The notes below the pieces were generated by a model. The model saw nothing but the letters and a program-made list of their open reading frames with translations, was not told where the DNA came from and made no database searches. Below, piece by piece: positions 35,090-45,199 of a stretch of 64,000 nt of DNA; the first letter of the stretch is position 1; each line of letters opens with the position of its first letter. The stretch comes from Panopea generosa (taxonomy: Eukaryota > Mollusca > Bivalvia > Adapedonta > Hiatellidae). Where the stretch lies: assembly GCA_029582155.1 (NCBI GenBank), contig CM055905.1:65129952-65193951 (forward strand), read 5' to 3'. Both the position numbers and the translations under genes were made by a program.

Positions 35090-35761
35090 CTTTAGATGTA
35101 AGCTTTGCAGGGATTTCTGTAAACTTGTCAAGTCTTCTTTAAGCTGTTCTTTCAAACCCTCCTTTTCATCTTCTTGCCATTTTTTGAACAAGGATAGTAT
35201 CCGTTTTTCCCAATCTCCTTGAGGTTCTAATTGTCTCAGTTTTAAGTCACTTATTTTTTTCTTGACCTTATCTGCATAACTTGGACTTATATTTCCAGCA
35301 ATGCTCAACAATATACGCTCGATATCCATCCAAAATCCTTGAAATTCCTCTCGTCCCATCTGAGCCTTTGTTACATGTGCTGTTACACGATTTCGAATAT
35401 CTTTTAAGCGAAGAAGTTCCGCTCCTAGCGTTGTGTCAGAAGAGTCAGGCGGGGGCTTTTCCCATGTGCATAGTGGTGGCTCAACATCTGGACAAATATT
35501 TCGCAATAGGGTGATGAGTAAAGATATATCAAATAAATTTGGATCAGGGTTTGAAGCAGTCACCAGTTCAAACTGTGCTGGATTTAAAACCTTTCTCTGT
35601 TTTAAAAGATTAAATGTTGGATGACGACTTAAAAAGAAAGGCTGTACATCAGCGCGAGGAATTTTTTGATAGAATGTCTCCATCAGAGTTTCTGTTCCTA
35701 CATCGACAACTAATGAAATGATTCGATAGAAATGTGACGAGTCCTGCAGGTTGTCAGACAT
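35090..35761 (-). CDS. Exon 1: DZIP3-like HEPN domain and coiled coil (start codon)
   Basis: 672 nt, 224 codons. I chose ATG at 35761 because the upstream frame has only a non-ATG start, and an acceptor lies in the 5' UTR at 35880. Residues about 10-160 match the DZIP3/hRUL138-type HEPN domain: FYRIISLVVDVGTETLMETF, then FDISLLITLLRNIC, and the signature LLRLKDIRNRVTAHV with R123, N124 and H129 of the HEPN R-N-x4-H motif intact. EFQGFWMDIERILLSIAG follows. Residues 165-224 are highly charged and helical (coiled coil). HEPN proteins with this motif are often metal-independent RNases; activity here is inferred. Donor AAAG|GTATCG, phase 0. Confidence 0.88.
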
Positions 35762-35879
35762 GGTGAATGTCAAGTATAAACGTGATTTTGGATCAAGTAT
35801 GCCGTCGGAGTTTGTGTCAATCTTCCATATCTATCTTTCATACCACCATGCACTGTTCCACGCAAGTGTATTATTCAAT
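35762..35879 (-). other. 5' UTR part of the first coding exon
   Basis: From acceptor TTGTTTCAG at 35880 to the ATG at 35761 there is no in-frame upstream ATG that would extend the protein. A noncoding first exon farther upstream is implied but not located. Confidence 0.5.
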
Positions 35880-37356
35880 CTGAAACAAGATCAATTGAAT
35901 AAAATTAAACCAAATTAGGATGTCATGAGGTATATTGTGTTATAATATACTGAAAGGACATAAGAAACACCGGGTGAGTTTCAGAGCAACATCATCAAAC
36001 TATTGTACAGGTGATTTTTGATGTGTTATATGTGTTAAGAATATGTGTGTTAATTTAGTTATTTCATTAATGATCTCGTCAATATGATTATTATTATCTA
36101 ACAAAATTATTTAACAAATGTGATCAATTACTAAAGTAAAAACCTAATTTAAGCTTAAATACTGGGGTACCATTATTTTATGATGCTTACAGTTAAAGCG
36201 ACTTATGAGCATTTGGATCAATTTTTACCTACCCGGTAACACTTTTTAATTTTCTGAAAACTATAATATATAAATGCACAACATTGGTGAATTAATTATC
36301 CCAATATGTATGCAAACATTTCATTCTTTTTCTATTATGGAAGTGTTCTTCTTAGATTTAATTTTATTTCCCAAATAGGTTCAATAAATACATATATTTT
36401 TTTTAATTTGGTTTATCTTAGAAATAGTCCAAATGATGAACTGAAGGTCTTCAAGCATGATATATCTATCTTAGAATTTGTAATGAACTATTCTGTTTAC
36501 CTCCCAACACTCCGATTTAAATAATAGTTTCATCAATTTCTATTGTATTTTTTATTATTAAAATTTAATTTTCATCGAACATACAATTCATAATAAAATA
36601 TAGTAGTAATTTTAATTCATACAAATTATACAATTTAAATTATAATTCTGTATAATTATATGAATTAAAAAAATCTAAAAATTTATAAATAAAACTATGA
36701 TATTTATAACCACTATAACAGATCAATCCCATCTATGTTTGTTTTACTTTAAAAAACAAAAATATCACTATGACAATGGGCCAACGTGATTGGTGTTGAG
36801 ATTATAACTCGTACTGATTTAACCTGGGACTAATTAAACCAAGTAGACCGTAAGACATCTGAATCTGTTTGTTTGAATATTTAGCATCATTTTCATGCCA
36901 TTTAGGGCTAACCCTATCAGACAATCAGTTAACTGAACCACTCTTTCCTGGGTTCCTGGGAAGTTATCAAACGCACCAATCTCCATTTAAGTAAATGATG
37001 TTAACGTCCATCTGTGGTGACAGTCAATAAATCACAATGCTGTACATTAATCATAATGGATCCTGTGGCTAGTCAAGGATTCAAACTCATGACCCATGGA
37101 TTGAATGTCAGTTACTGCGAGTCTAAAATTGTCAACCATGTAAATAATGGCATCAATAATAAACAGTAATAAAGTTACTTAAGTGTACTGAGTAATAAAC
37201 TGTTACCGGTACAAAATGTAAACACTAATGGAAGTTGGAGCTTTGCACATGTCTTGGGATATTGTTATTAGACGGACATTCACGGTAAAATGTATATCGT
37301 GGTATTATGCATACAATATATATATAAGCTACATTACCAACGTAACGCAGAACCAA
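35880..37356. other. intergenic/5' region of the minus-strand gene
   Basis: AT-rich; holds a decayed SINE A copy (36876-37138, minus). No promoter motif that I can support and no coding exon. Confidence 0.4.
36876..37138 (-). repeat. tRNA-derived SINE, family A, diverged
   Basis: Read on the minus strand it has a decayed head. The body matches the copy at 60228-60496 (AATATTTAGCATCATTTTCA end, CTTTCCTGGGTTCCTGGGAA). The B-box remnant is GATTCAAACTCATGACC. Confidence 0.5.
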
Positions 37357-37612
37357 TACCATAAACTATGGTCGTATTAACCATAAACTGTGGTCGTATT
37401 AACCATATATTGTGGTGATATTAACCATAAACTATGTCATAAACTGTGGTCGTATTAACCATAAACTGTGGTCCTATTAACCATAAACTGTGGTCGTATT
37501 AACCATAAACTATGGTCGTATTAACCATAAACTGTGGTCGTATTAACCATAAACTGTGGTCGTATTAACCATAAACTATGGTCGTATTAACCATAAACTG
37601 TGGTCGTATTAC
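37357..37612. repeat. 22-bp tandem minisatellite, about 12 copies
   Basis: Unit AACCATAAACT(G/A)TGGTCGTATT. One copy is a fused or partly deleted unit near 37420-37450. It lies about 0.5 kb upstream of the Kunitz gene start. Confidence 0.9.
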
Positions 37613-38126
37613 AGATAAAAAAGTCAATGTCAGGTTATGAACAGCCTCTTCAAGTATACTTTTAAAAAGGAAGATGACATTTTACAGCTTGATGTAGAAG
37701 ACGAGTTTTTCAGAACTCATGATATTCAACTACACTACAGGTTCAGGTCGTTGAAAACGAAAGTAGATCAATTGAATCGCTATTGTCAGCTACTTAATCA
37801 TTTTATAATCAAGTTTAAACCCTCATTCAATATAACATAAAAACAACAATCAAAAACCAAGAACTGTTACACGAATATTCAAATCAATCGAAGGAAATAT
37901 GAAAAAATATGAAAAGTAATTTCCGACAAAAGTAACTTACTGCTACGCGGAAGTGCTCACCCGGAAATGAAATTAAGAATGCGGAATACTTCGGTTTTTA
38001 TGCCCAGCACATTTGTATTACCTGTGTCATAAAATTAGTCACAAAACAATTCTATTGTGGATCTGCGATGCAGAGATTCTAAACTCTTTTAATGCAATTG
38101 AGGAGAACAATTAAGTTACAATCAAT

Positions 38127-38205
38127 ATGAACAGCCACGTCAATAAACTGCTGTTGGTATTCGTGCTTGTCTTCGTGGAAAGTTCGTCTTTGACATATTC
38201 CACAG
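38127..38205 (+). CDS. Kunitz gene exon 1: signal peptide
   Basis: ATG at 38127 opens MNSHVNKLLLVFVLVFVESS, a typical signal peptide with a basic n-region and a Leu/Val core, with cleavage likely around SSS/LTYS. The donor CACAG|GTAAGT is strong. Phase 1 (ACA G|) agrees exactly with the Kunitz exon at 39830. The product is a secreted protease-inhibitor-type protein. Confidence 0.8.
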
Positions 38206-38364
38206 GTAAGTCTTAAAAATCTTCTTTTTTTTCATATTTTACTCTTTCGTTCAAACAGCTGTTTAGTATGGATCATAAAGTTGACGTTTAAACCGTTATG
38301 TGAACGTTTTCTATTGAAGGTTTAGTTGAAAACAGTTGAATTGGATTGAAAACCATGAAAGAAA

Positions 38365-38610
38365 TTTAAACTTATTTATTTTAGCAGTTTAGTTTCAATT
38401 GTGAAACAAGTTATTTATTATTCAATGTACCAGGTTACAACTTCAACAAAATTTAATCTTGCTCAAAGTATTCATGGGTAGAACTGGAACTCAGCATATA
38501 TTGATAAAATGTCTTGCTCTTGAAAAGACACCACACATAGCTGTGGCGGATGACCAAACTTGCTATCCAGGACACAATGATCTATCACTGGACAGTGCAC
38601 TCCAGAAAAC
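38365..38610. repeat. dispersed repeat, shared with 43085-43265
   Basis: Both hold TTCAATTGTGAAACAAGTT, CTGGGTAGAAC or ATGGGTAGAAC, GTCTTGCTC and CACCACAC in the same order. The 81-codon frame at 38459 falls inside and is not a gene. Confidence 0.55.
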
Positions 38611-39426
38611 AAATTGGCTGCTTTTAAAAAGCATCCAATGGTTAGGTCTTGTTAAAGTGGTGGTAAATGGATTTAATGAATGTATATGTTTGAGTTTGTA
38701 CTAAATAGGCTTGTTTATTGATGTAAAGATGCAAATTTGAGTGAAACAACATATTTAATTTAAAAAAAAAATAAAAACAACCGTGCACAGGGTACTAAAT
38801 ACACTTGTGATACCAAATCTTGATCAGGTTCTGGCTGACATGGCCAAATTCTGGATGCAGGGAAAGGCAAACGTGGGGTGCTTAATAGTAATTTTGATGT
38901 TTAAATGTACTGATCTCAATCAGTATGCATTTCCATTTGCATATTTAAAAAAAATGTCTTGAAACTTACCATATTTATTTTCTAACGTGCTTAATGTTAT
39001 GTTATTTACTACTGTGATCATATATATTTCAAAATAATGTGTGGATATATAATTTAAACAAAAAAACTTGTGCATGTTAGGGGATATGTTTTATTCTTGC
39101 AACATTCTGTATATACACCACACCGATAAACTCACCTTGTTTTTCAATCGTGTTTTTAAGAAAATATATTTCTGTTGTATCAAGTAAAATAAACAACTGT
39201 AGCTGCTTGATTTTGTTATTATTTCCGTTGTTATGGGTTCAGCATATCATAATAGATTAAATAGGTAAAACCCATTCAATGCTGCTAAATGTAAGGTACT
39301 ACATATTGACTCTAAGAATGAGAACTATCGTTATTCAACGATTGATTCTTTCGGAAATCACATTTTCATTTGGGAGTTACTTTTGGTTGAATTTTGATAT
39401 TCCGAAACATTGTTGTTGTCTTGACA
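38611..39426. other. Kunitz intron, nothing recognised
   Basis: AT-rich intron sequence without repeat boundaries that I can define. Confidence 0.35.
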
Positions 39427-39466
39427 ATGGTGTGTAATACATGCTTTACATGACCTGGTACTGATA
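39427..39466 (+). pseudogene. relic of a duplicated Kunitz exon piece
   Basis: ATGGTGTGTAATACATGCTT and the next 20 bases match the Kunitz exon at about 39858-39900 (GGTGTGTGTTATATGCTATA, then ACATGGCCTGGTACT) at roughly three quarters of positions. Frame and stops are lost. It ends exactly where a CAGGG-ended MITE begins. Confidence 0.45.
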
Positions 39467-39795
39467 CAGGGCTCTTGTTTTGGGAAAGGGGTCGGGCCCC
39501 TGACTTTGGGAAAATAAGCGTTATTTTTAAAGAAATTGGGAAAGTACATAGCACAGGTTCCTTCAGTATATGTGTGACGTATATATTTTAATGTATAAAA
39601 AATGTGATGTTCTTGTAGAAGTCTACATCAAAATAATAATATTAAAAAATCACCAAAATTTTCCTTTTCTTTTCTTCTGGTTTCTTTGCATTTTGAAATT
39701 GGGAATTTTGTTACTCTTGATTTAGAAAAAAATATGCAATTTGCCATTGGGACGGGGCAGAATAACAGCCCCAAAAATGGGCAAACTAGAGCCCT
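39467..39795. mobile_element. hAT-like MITE with CAGGGCTC ends
   Basis: 329 bp. The left end CAGGGCTCTTGTTTTGGG and right end CAAACTAGAGCCCTG are inverted repeats of about 15 bases. CAGGG termini are common in hAT elements. No 8-bp target duplication is obvious. It lies only 34 bp before the Kunitz exon, and its end is close to the splice acceptor region. Confidence 0.6.
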
Positions 39796-39829
39796 GTGAA
39801 GATTAATTTTGTTTTCTTCTCTGTTACAG

Positions 39830-39991
39830 ACACGTGTAGCAAGCGTCCTGACAGTGGTGTGTGTTATATGCTATACATGGCCTGGTACTATGACAGTAAT
39901 GTCCATCAATGCCGGGAGTTTGTGTACGGCGGATGTGGTGGAAACAATAACCGCTTCAAAACAGAAAAAGACTGTTATGATAAATGTGGAG
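39830..39991 (+). CDS. Kunitz gene exon 2: Kunitz/BPTI inhibitor domain
   Basis: 162-nt symmetric phase 1 exon (acceptor TGTTACAG, donor GGAG|GTATAC). It encodes one full Kunitz domain with six Cys (DTCSKR, SGVCYM, HQCREF, YGGCGG, KDCYDKCGG) and the REFVYGGCGGN...FKTEKDC core. The residue after the second Cys, P1, is Tyr in place of Lys/Arg, which points to chymotrypsin-like targets rather than trypsin (family knowledge). The domain is Gly-rich in the second loop (GGCGGNNN). Read-through into the intron would stop at 40083; a further exon with a stop is expected but was not located. Confidence 0.9.
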
Positions 39992-40031
39992 GTATACTGT
40001 TAATAATTAGTGATATAAATGTGGATGTATA

Positions 40032-40214
40032 TACAATCAAACCTGTCATAAGCAGCCAGCCAGGGAAAAAAGTGGTCTTTTAAGACAGGTTGTTGCTTAA
40101 TACAGGCCTGTAAATTTGTTCTGAAAGTATAGAAATCAGAAAATCTATATCAAATGTGGCTGCTTAAGACAGGTGACTGCTAAATAAAGGTGACCGCTTA
40201 CACAGGTTTGACTG
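40032..40214. repeat. MITE family 2 copy, best ends
   Basis: Opens ACAATCAAACCTGTCATAAG, closes CACAGGTTTGACTGT. It lies 40 bp after the Kunitz exon donor. Confidence 0.8.
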
Positions 40215-40496
40215 TTTCTGTTTTAATACTATCAGTAATTAAATAAATAAGATCCAAGACTACAGGTCATAAAAACTTAAACTAAGAAATATCACCCTTT
40301 ATGTCATGCATGACCACCAATATGTGAAATATGATGCATTTGAACCATTTACAAGAGTTATATCCCTTTGCAAAATATTAAATGAGTTTGCATGTTTGCT
40401 GTTGTATTCTAATTTCATCTCTGCATCATGTTGATATTTATTTATAACTTTAATTTTGTTGATAATAATTGCCATAGCTTGTTTGTTTGATGTTTG

Positions 40497-40757
40497 AATA
40501 TTTATCATCATTTTTATGCCATCGATGATCAATTAACATAACCACTCTTTCCTTGGATCCTTAACGGTTTACTCCAGAACATCCATCTCCACAGGAAACT
40601 GATCATTTTCCCACTTAAATCAGCGGTGAGACACAAATGATCTCGAGATGCAATGTTGTGTATCAGTTATCACAGAATCTGAAGCCGGGCAGGGATTTAA
40701 ACTCAGGACACCTGAGTTGATAGACAGATGTGCTACCGATTGAGCTAACCAGAACCG
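40497..40757 (-). repeat. tRNA-derived SINE, family A
   Basis: The minus strand opens with GGTTCTGGTTAGCTCAATCG (A box) and a B-box region GAGTTTAAATCCCTG, then a body with GTGTCTCACCGCTGATTTAA and GGATCCAAGGAAAGAGTGG as in the other copies. Confidence 0.7.
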
Positions 40758-41000
40758 GCTGCCATGGCATACATGTGTCATTTAAATGAATTGAAACCTT
40801 TTTGTGACAGCATTTGTATATTTTTATAATGATCACAGCAGGAATTCTAGTTAAAGAACTGCGTCTTTAAACAAAACCCTCGCATAAATATCAAAGGTGA
40901 TATTCAATACATTTTAGAATGGCAGCAGATTTTTTTATCTTGATCGTCTAAAAATGAAATACCGTAGTCACATGTTTATTTCTAATGTTCATGAATTTTA
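40758..41000. other. intergenic, nothing recognised
   Basis: No feature seen. Confidence 0.3.
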
Positions 41001-41345
41001 GGCCATAATAAATTAATTACTAGATTATCATCCCCGCCCTTCCCCAAATTTTCATGCCGCCCCGACCCTTTTTATTCAAATAAAAACAAAACAAAAAAAA
41101 GACATCAAAAAATTTAAAAATGAAAATAAAAATTAAAATCCTCCCGCCCTCCCCATTTTTAAGAAAAAAATTGGATGATAATCTAGCAATTAATTCATAA
41201 TGGCCTAAACTGTATTATCACATAAATTACAGCGGGGGGATTGTAAGGCCATTATAAATTAATTGCTAAATTATCATCCACAATTTTTCTTAAAAAGGGG
41301 GAGATGAGGGGATTTTTATTCTTACGCCCCCGCAAAATTTTTGGG
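41001..41345. repeat. palindromic MITE family 4 (GGCCATAATAAATTAATT), one full and one half copy
   Basis: The full element 41001-41205 has about 33-base inverted ends (GGCCATAATAAATTAATTAC versus GCAATTAATTCATAATGGCC) around a C-rich/A-rich core. A second left half follows at 41249-41345 (GGCCATTATAAATTAATTGC). Confidence 0.75.
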
Positions 41346-41537
41346 GTGGCATATAGTAATAGCAGTGTCCGTCCGGTATTTCGTGTCAGACCTGTAACTA
41401 TGTCATGCATAGATAGATTTTGTTAATACCTGGTACAAATGATCAACATAACATGTTGGTGTTACATGAGTAAACCCCCAACCTGTGTGCCTGTATGTGG
41501 CATATTGATATACTGCATCAGACTTGAATCAAGTTTA

Positions 41538-41650
41538 ACCCTTTACTCCATAGATACGCGTTTTCCCGCACCAATCACAGAAGACCTTTGAAAACAGTGC
41601 AGAGAGAGTTCAGATTGCTCGTAACACTTCCTGTCTGTGTCCAGATCGAT
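41538..41650. repeat. MITE family 3 half copy
   Basis: AACCCTTTACTCCATAGATA and GAAAACAGTGCAG, GTTCAGATTGCTCGTAAC match the left half of the fold-back element at 28110-28337. Confidence 0.65.
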
Positions 41651-42834
41651 AATCTATTAAATAATAATTGGGAATATATCTTGGCTTATACATTATTTAA
41701 AGTTATTCCTCCATAGCCACGGCTATGTGTAGTGTCCTTGGGCAAGACATTTTTTCCGCATACACATTCTACCAAGGAAGGCTTCAAGTGTGATTTGTCT
41801 TAAGTTATAAGAACTTGTTTTACAATCAAAGTAAAATAAATAAGTTTAAACAATTTAAAGTGTATTTGCAGGTTATAAACAGAGTAGGTATGCATCTTTT
41901 ACCTAGCAGTCTGCCTGGCCAAAAGGTCTCGAGTGCAAACTTTCAGTCCTCGGAATGGTATTGTACATGAGTCAGATAAATAACAAATGATGGCTATTTA
42001 TTATTTGGAGTTTGTCTAAGAACTGAGTAATCAACAATAGTCACTGTACTTTAGTTTTTGAGCCTTGAGCACGGCTTTACATTAACGCTCTCCTGACTGT
42101 CTGGGACAACTGAATCCTGGGTATGGACAAGTAAAATATAAAGCTGCTAAAAAAATGATGTAATGGCCTGCCTGAATCTGCTTATGATTGTTAAAGATGG
42201 GAGACAGATTCACAAAAGCTGTAAGCTTTCTTCTGAATCCCTTTCATAATTGTATACACATGTGTTAACTAATATGTGTTATTTTCAATGTAATTGTATT
42301 CTATTTATGAATAAAATATGTTTAAACTAAAGATGGGATCTACAGTGGTTAGCCCCCTTGCCTTTACACCCAATTGAAAATATGTTAACCAAAAAGGCAG
42401 GGCCCTCCCGTCACTTTCAGGAAATGGAGCCAAGGCCCTCTGAGGGAGAGGGGGTAATTTTTGCTCTTCGGGGAGAATTTTAGTGTCGCATTGTATATGT
42501 GGTTTTGCAGAAATACTTGTAATACATGTATAACAAATTGAAAACGAGTTGAAAAGAAGAGACATTAGCCTAACCAGTTGCAGGTTTCCTTAGTATCTTT
42601 AACCAGAATTTCCTCCCCCCACCCCCACTCCATAAGAGTAATAATTACAAAATAATTGTTTTTAGGCAGGAATTGTCAGTAACCTTATATATATTCCAGG
42701 GCAGGGGGAATGGTGCCAAATTTCAGGCCCTAAAATGGCGATGCGAGGGCCATGAAAGGCATTCTTGTTACTGATATGTTTCATTTCATCGAATGATTAC
42801 TTTGCTGAGATGATTTTTATAAAATTTGTTTAAG
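41651..42834. other. intergenic / 5' side of the NUBPL-like gene
   Basis: Contains GC-richer decayed repeat pieces (AGGGCCCTCCCGTC, GGCCCTCTGAGGGAG at 42400-42460). No first exon with a mitochondrial presequence was recognised. Confidence 0.35.
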
Positions 42835-42976
42835 GGTATTGCTAGCCAAGGCACCACAGACCACCAAAAGAATCTCATGGCAAGAGGGTTGCCTAAAAAA
42901 TTACCTTTAGATGGCGTCAAGCATGTTGTGGTAGTGGCTTCTGGGAAGGGAGGTGTTGGCAAATCCACCACTGCAG
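42835..42976 (+). CDS. NUBPL: NUBPL-like exon with Walker A
   Basis: 142-nt exon (acceptor TTTAAG, donor GCAG|GTATTT, phase 1). It encodes QKNLMARGLPKKLPLDGVKH then VVVVASGKGGVGKSTTA. The MARGLPK..P..GVK lead-in plus the deviant Walker A GKGGVGKST identify the Mrp/NBP35 family member NUBPL/IND1, a mitochondrial P-loop ATPase that delivers Fe-S clusters to complex I. The exon coding for the presequence is not seen upstream. Confidence 0.88.
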
Positions 42977-43084
42977 GTATTTGTCATTCTGCTATCAGTT
43001 TGATGTGTATTATAATGTATATGTCACAGTGTGTGTTATTTCATTTATATGTCACAATGTGTGTTATCTCATTTATATAGTTTA

Positions 43085-43265
43085 AACTTATATATTTTAC
43101 TTCAATTGTGAAACAAGTTCTTACAACTAAGGCAAATCACGCTTGAAGTCTTCCTGGGTAGAACCAGTACTAAGTATATGCGGAAAAGTGTCTTGCTCAA
43201 GGTCACCACACGTACCCTCCGTCATGGGTTTGGTGCTCTACCACTGGACCAAGCGCTCCACATTT
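43085..43265. repeat. dispersed repeat, shared with 38365-38610
   Basis: Same block order; ends CCACTGGACCAAGCGCTCCA. Confidence 0.55.
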
Positions 43266-43339
43266 ATGTCACAATGTGTGTTGTTTCATTTATACATCAC
43301 AATGTGAATAATCTCATTTATATATCATGGTGTGTGCTA

Positions 43340-43617
43340 TTTAATTAATAAAGTAAAGTAAGTAAGTAAAGTGTTTGTTTATTATAGTGTCAACCCTATT
43401 GAAAGGGCCAGCCACACTTAGCTTATGAGACACGTATATGCTGTACACAGTTACTTCCCGAAAGTTACCAAGCTGTTAGACATTCGATACCCCTCAATTT
43501 AATTAGCTGCTGGGTGAGCAACTGGCCGCATCGGAAAAATCCAAGTGCTTCCACCAGGATTCGAACCTTTGACCTACCGCTTCCGAGGCGGACACCTTAA
43601 CCACTAGGCCACAGAAG
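43340..43617 (-). repeat. tRNA-derived SINE, family C
   Basis: On the minus strand GTGGCCTAGTGGTTAAGGTG (A box), a plausible anticodon stem CCGCCTCGGAAGCGG, and B box GGTTCGAATCC lie at tRNA spacing. A 3' body of about 200 bp ends in AAACACTTTACTTAC-type repeats. The acceptor stem does not pair well, so this is a SINE and not a tRNA gene. Confidence 0.75.
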
Positions 43618-43790
43618 ATGTAACAGTGTGTGTTTTCCTTTATATGTCACAGTATGTGTTGTTATTTCATTCATATGTTCATTTTGTGTTTTCATTTATA
43701 TGTCGCTATGTGTGTTTTCATTTATATGTCACAGTTTGTGTTATCTTATTTATATGTTACTGTTTATGAGTGACCTGAAAGGAGAACAGC
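43618..43790. repeat. TTTATATGTCACAGT(G)TGTGTT-type short tandem repeats
   Basis: ATTTATATGTCAC(A/T)(G/A)TGTGTGTT recurs six or so times here and also just after the NUBPL exon at 43015-43080 and 43260-43340. Confidence 0.6.
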
Positions 43791-44259
43791 TAGTGTCAGT
43801 ACTATGTATGTATGTCAGTACGTAACAGCTAGCTAAGTCAGAAGAGCATTAGACTTGTCAGCAATGGTCTCAGTTTTGAACTGCATATTTTCCCTATCTT
43901 ATTGGCGTCCAATGTTAGACTGACTTATATACATTTCCATGATTCTCTGGTCACTATGAAAGCTCGGGGACAAATTCTAAATTTGTGGAGATGTATATCA
44001 GTTTCTACGACGTAACCTGTTGAGAAAATTTTGCCAACGGTCAAGCAGCTTGAAGCTAGCTCTGTCTGATGTCAGCAGAAGGTCGCAGGTATGAGGACTT
44101 GCTGCCAGGTGCGTTTCCAGACATACGCACTTATACCAATGCATACAATTTGTTAAAAGATTGAAAAAAGAAAAAAACTGACAGAAGCGAAAACATAGAA
44201 ATTGAAGGATGAGAAGGATACATACTAATTTTTTCCGAATAAGTCTGTGGTAACCTACC

Positions 44260-44523
44260 AATTTCTCCCGCAGTAATTATTTCAGTTATATTTAAATTGA
44301 TATGAGAAAACATCATTTGTCTTTTAATTTCTAAAATTTTCTGTGGGGAGACTTCCAAAACCCCCCTCCCACACCTACCTCCACTTGCAACATTGCTGTT
44401 TATATCTGTCGAACAGTTCAAACCTATTTCGGTACGCTCCTGGTTGCATAATTTTTTGATCCTGTCGTATATAAAAACTTTCAACATTTTTACTTCAGTT
44501 ACAATTATGTCAGTCTCATTCAA
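44260..44523 (-). CDS. unknown open frame, possible exon
   Basis: An open minus-strand frame beginning near MNETDIIVTEVKMLKVFIYD and reading on to ITAGEIG ends at a good donor (TTG|GTAGGT at 44259). The composition is protein-like (mixed charged and hydrophobic, not low-complexity). I do not recognise it, and no matching exon was found nearby. It lies in an intron of the NUBPL-like gene on the other strand. Confidence 0.25.
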
Positions 44524-44611
44524 TGAACAGTTTGGATAATTATGAATTATTCAATTATTCCTTTGTAATAATAGACTACCAGTATAAACTATAATAAATT
44601 TAATGCCAAAT

Positions 44612-45059
44612 AGCCGGACCTGATTGGCTCAGTCTTTAGCGCATCTGGCAACAATCTCTGTGATGATTGATATACAACATTGTGTCTCATTATCATTCGT
44701 CTCTCATGCTGATTCAAGTGAGAAATTTATCAGTTACTTGGGGAGATGCAGTGTGTTAGTTTATACTAATTTATTTTGGCTTGATTGCGACGAAAGCTCA
44801 GAGCTTATATGAATCGCTCTCGAGTCTGCTTCCTGGGTAGAACCAGTACTGAGTGTTGTTTTATGACAGGCATCGGGTCGAGCTGGGGACCGAACCCACA
44901 ACCTCTGGCCTTAGCGGCCAACACTCTATCCATTACACTACCGTCCCACTTCAGTATGTTCGAGTACTGGTTATCCTCTCAGGATCCCAGGAAAGAGTAA
45001 TTCAGTTGACTGATCATCTGTTAGCCCTCGATGACGCTAAATATTCAATCAATCAATCA
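44612..45059 (+). repeat. SINE family A interrupted by a family D SINE
   Basis: Head GGACCTGATTGGCTCAGTCT and body CTCTGTGATGATTGATATAC are followed from 44765 by an inserted minus-strand SINE D piece (CTCGAGTCTGCTTCCTGGGT ... GGACCGAACCCACAACC). The family A tail then resumes: GTACTGGTTATCCTCTCAGG to AATCAATCAATCA. Confidence 0.65.
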
Positions 45060-45199
45060 TGCCTAATAATTATTCCCACTGTAAACTTTTAGATTAAATT
45101 ATAAACTTTAAACAATTGCATCTACGTGGTAATGATAAATCTACTTCAAAATTAATATATTTTTTTGCTCATATTAATATGTACTTTTCTTATTTTCAG

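Larger units (their letters stand above)
2500..35879 (-). other. Gene model: HEPN-death domain-CARD-Roc GTPase protein, 12 exons seen, 3' end outside window
   Basis: Twelve coding exons join with matching phases from ATG at 35761 down to 2500, giving about 961 residues before leaving the window. Domain order: DZIP3-like HEPN (about 10-160), charged coiled-coil and linker (165-310), Gln/Pro-rich GIQPMSGQ-type repeat (310-400), death domain (about 405-490), Asn/Gln repeat and Gly-rich segment (530-625), CARD (about 633-720), Roc GTPase with P-loop at 769-776 and WDFAGQ at 909-914. Introns are large and filled with repeats. Roc domains of ROCO proteins are normally followed by COR, so that is expected off the left edge. 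By family knowledge death folds recruit partners, Roc is a GTP switch, and HEPN domains with R-N-x4-H are often RNases. An immune or cell-death signalling role is inferred. A 5' UTR acceptor (TTTCAG) at 35880 implies an upstream noncoding exon. Confidence 0.85.

Noticed and set aside
37357-37612. Regular repeats that might suggest a CRISPR-like array
   Set aside because: There are no unique spacers; it is a plain 22-bp minisatellite in a eukaryotic genome.
37637-37840. 67-codon plus-strand frame MNSLFKYTFKKEDD
   Set aside because: No recognised family, no signal peptide, directly after a minisatellite; not enough to call a gene.
38459-38704. 81-codon plus-strand frame between the Kunitz exons
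   Set aside because: Most of it is a dispersed repeat also present at 43085-43265, and it has no splice logic with the Kunitz gene.
43500-43617. Candidate tRNA gene (A box, anticodon-like stem, B box)
   Set aside because: The acceptor stem does not pair and it continues into a SINE body; the same applies to all other tRNA-like heads in the window.
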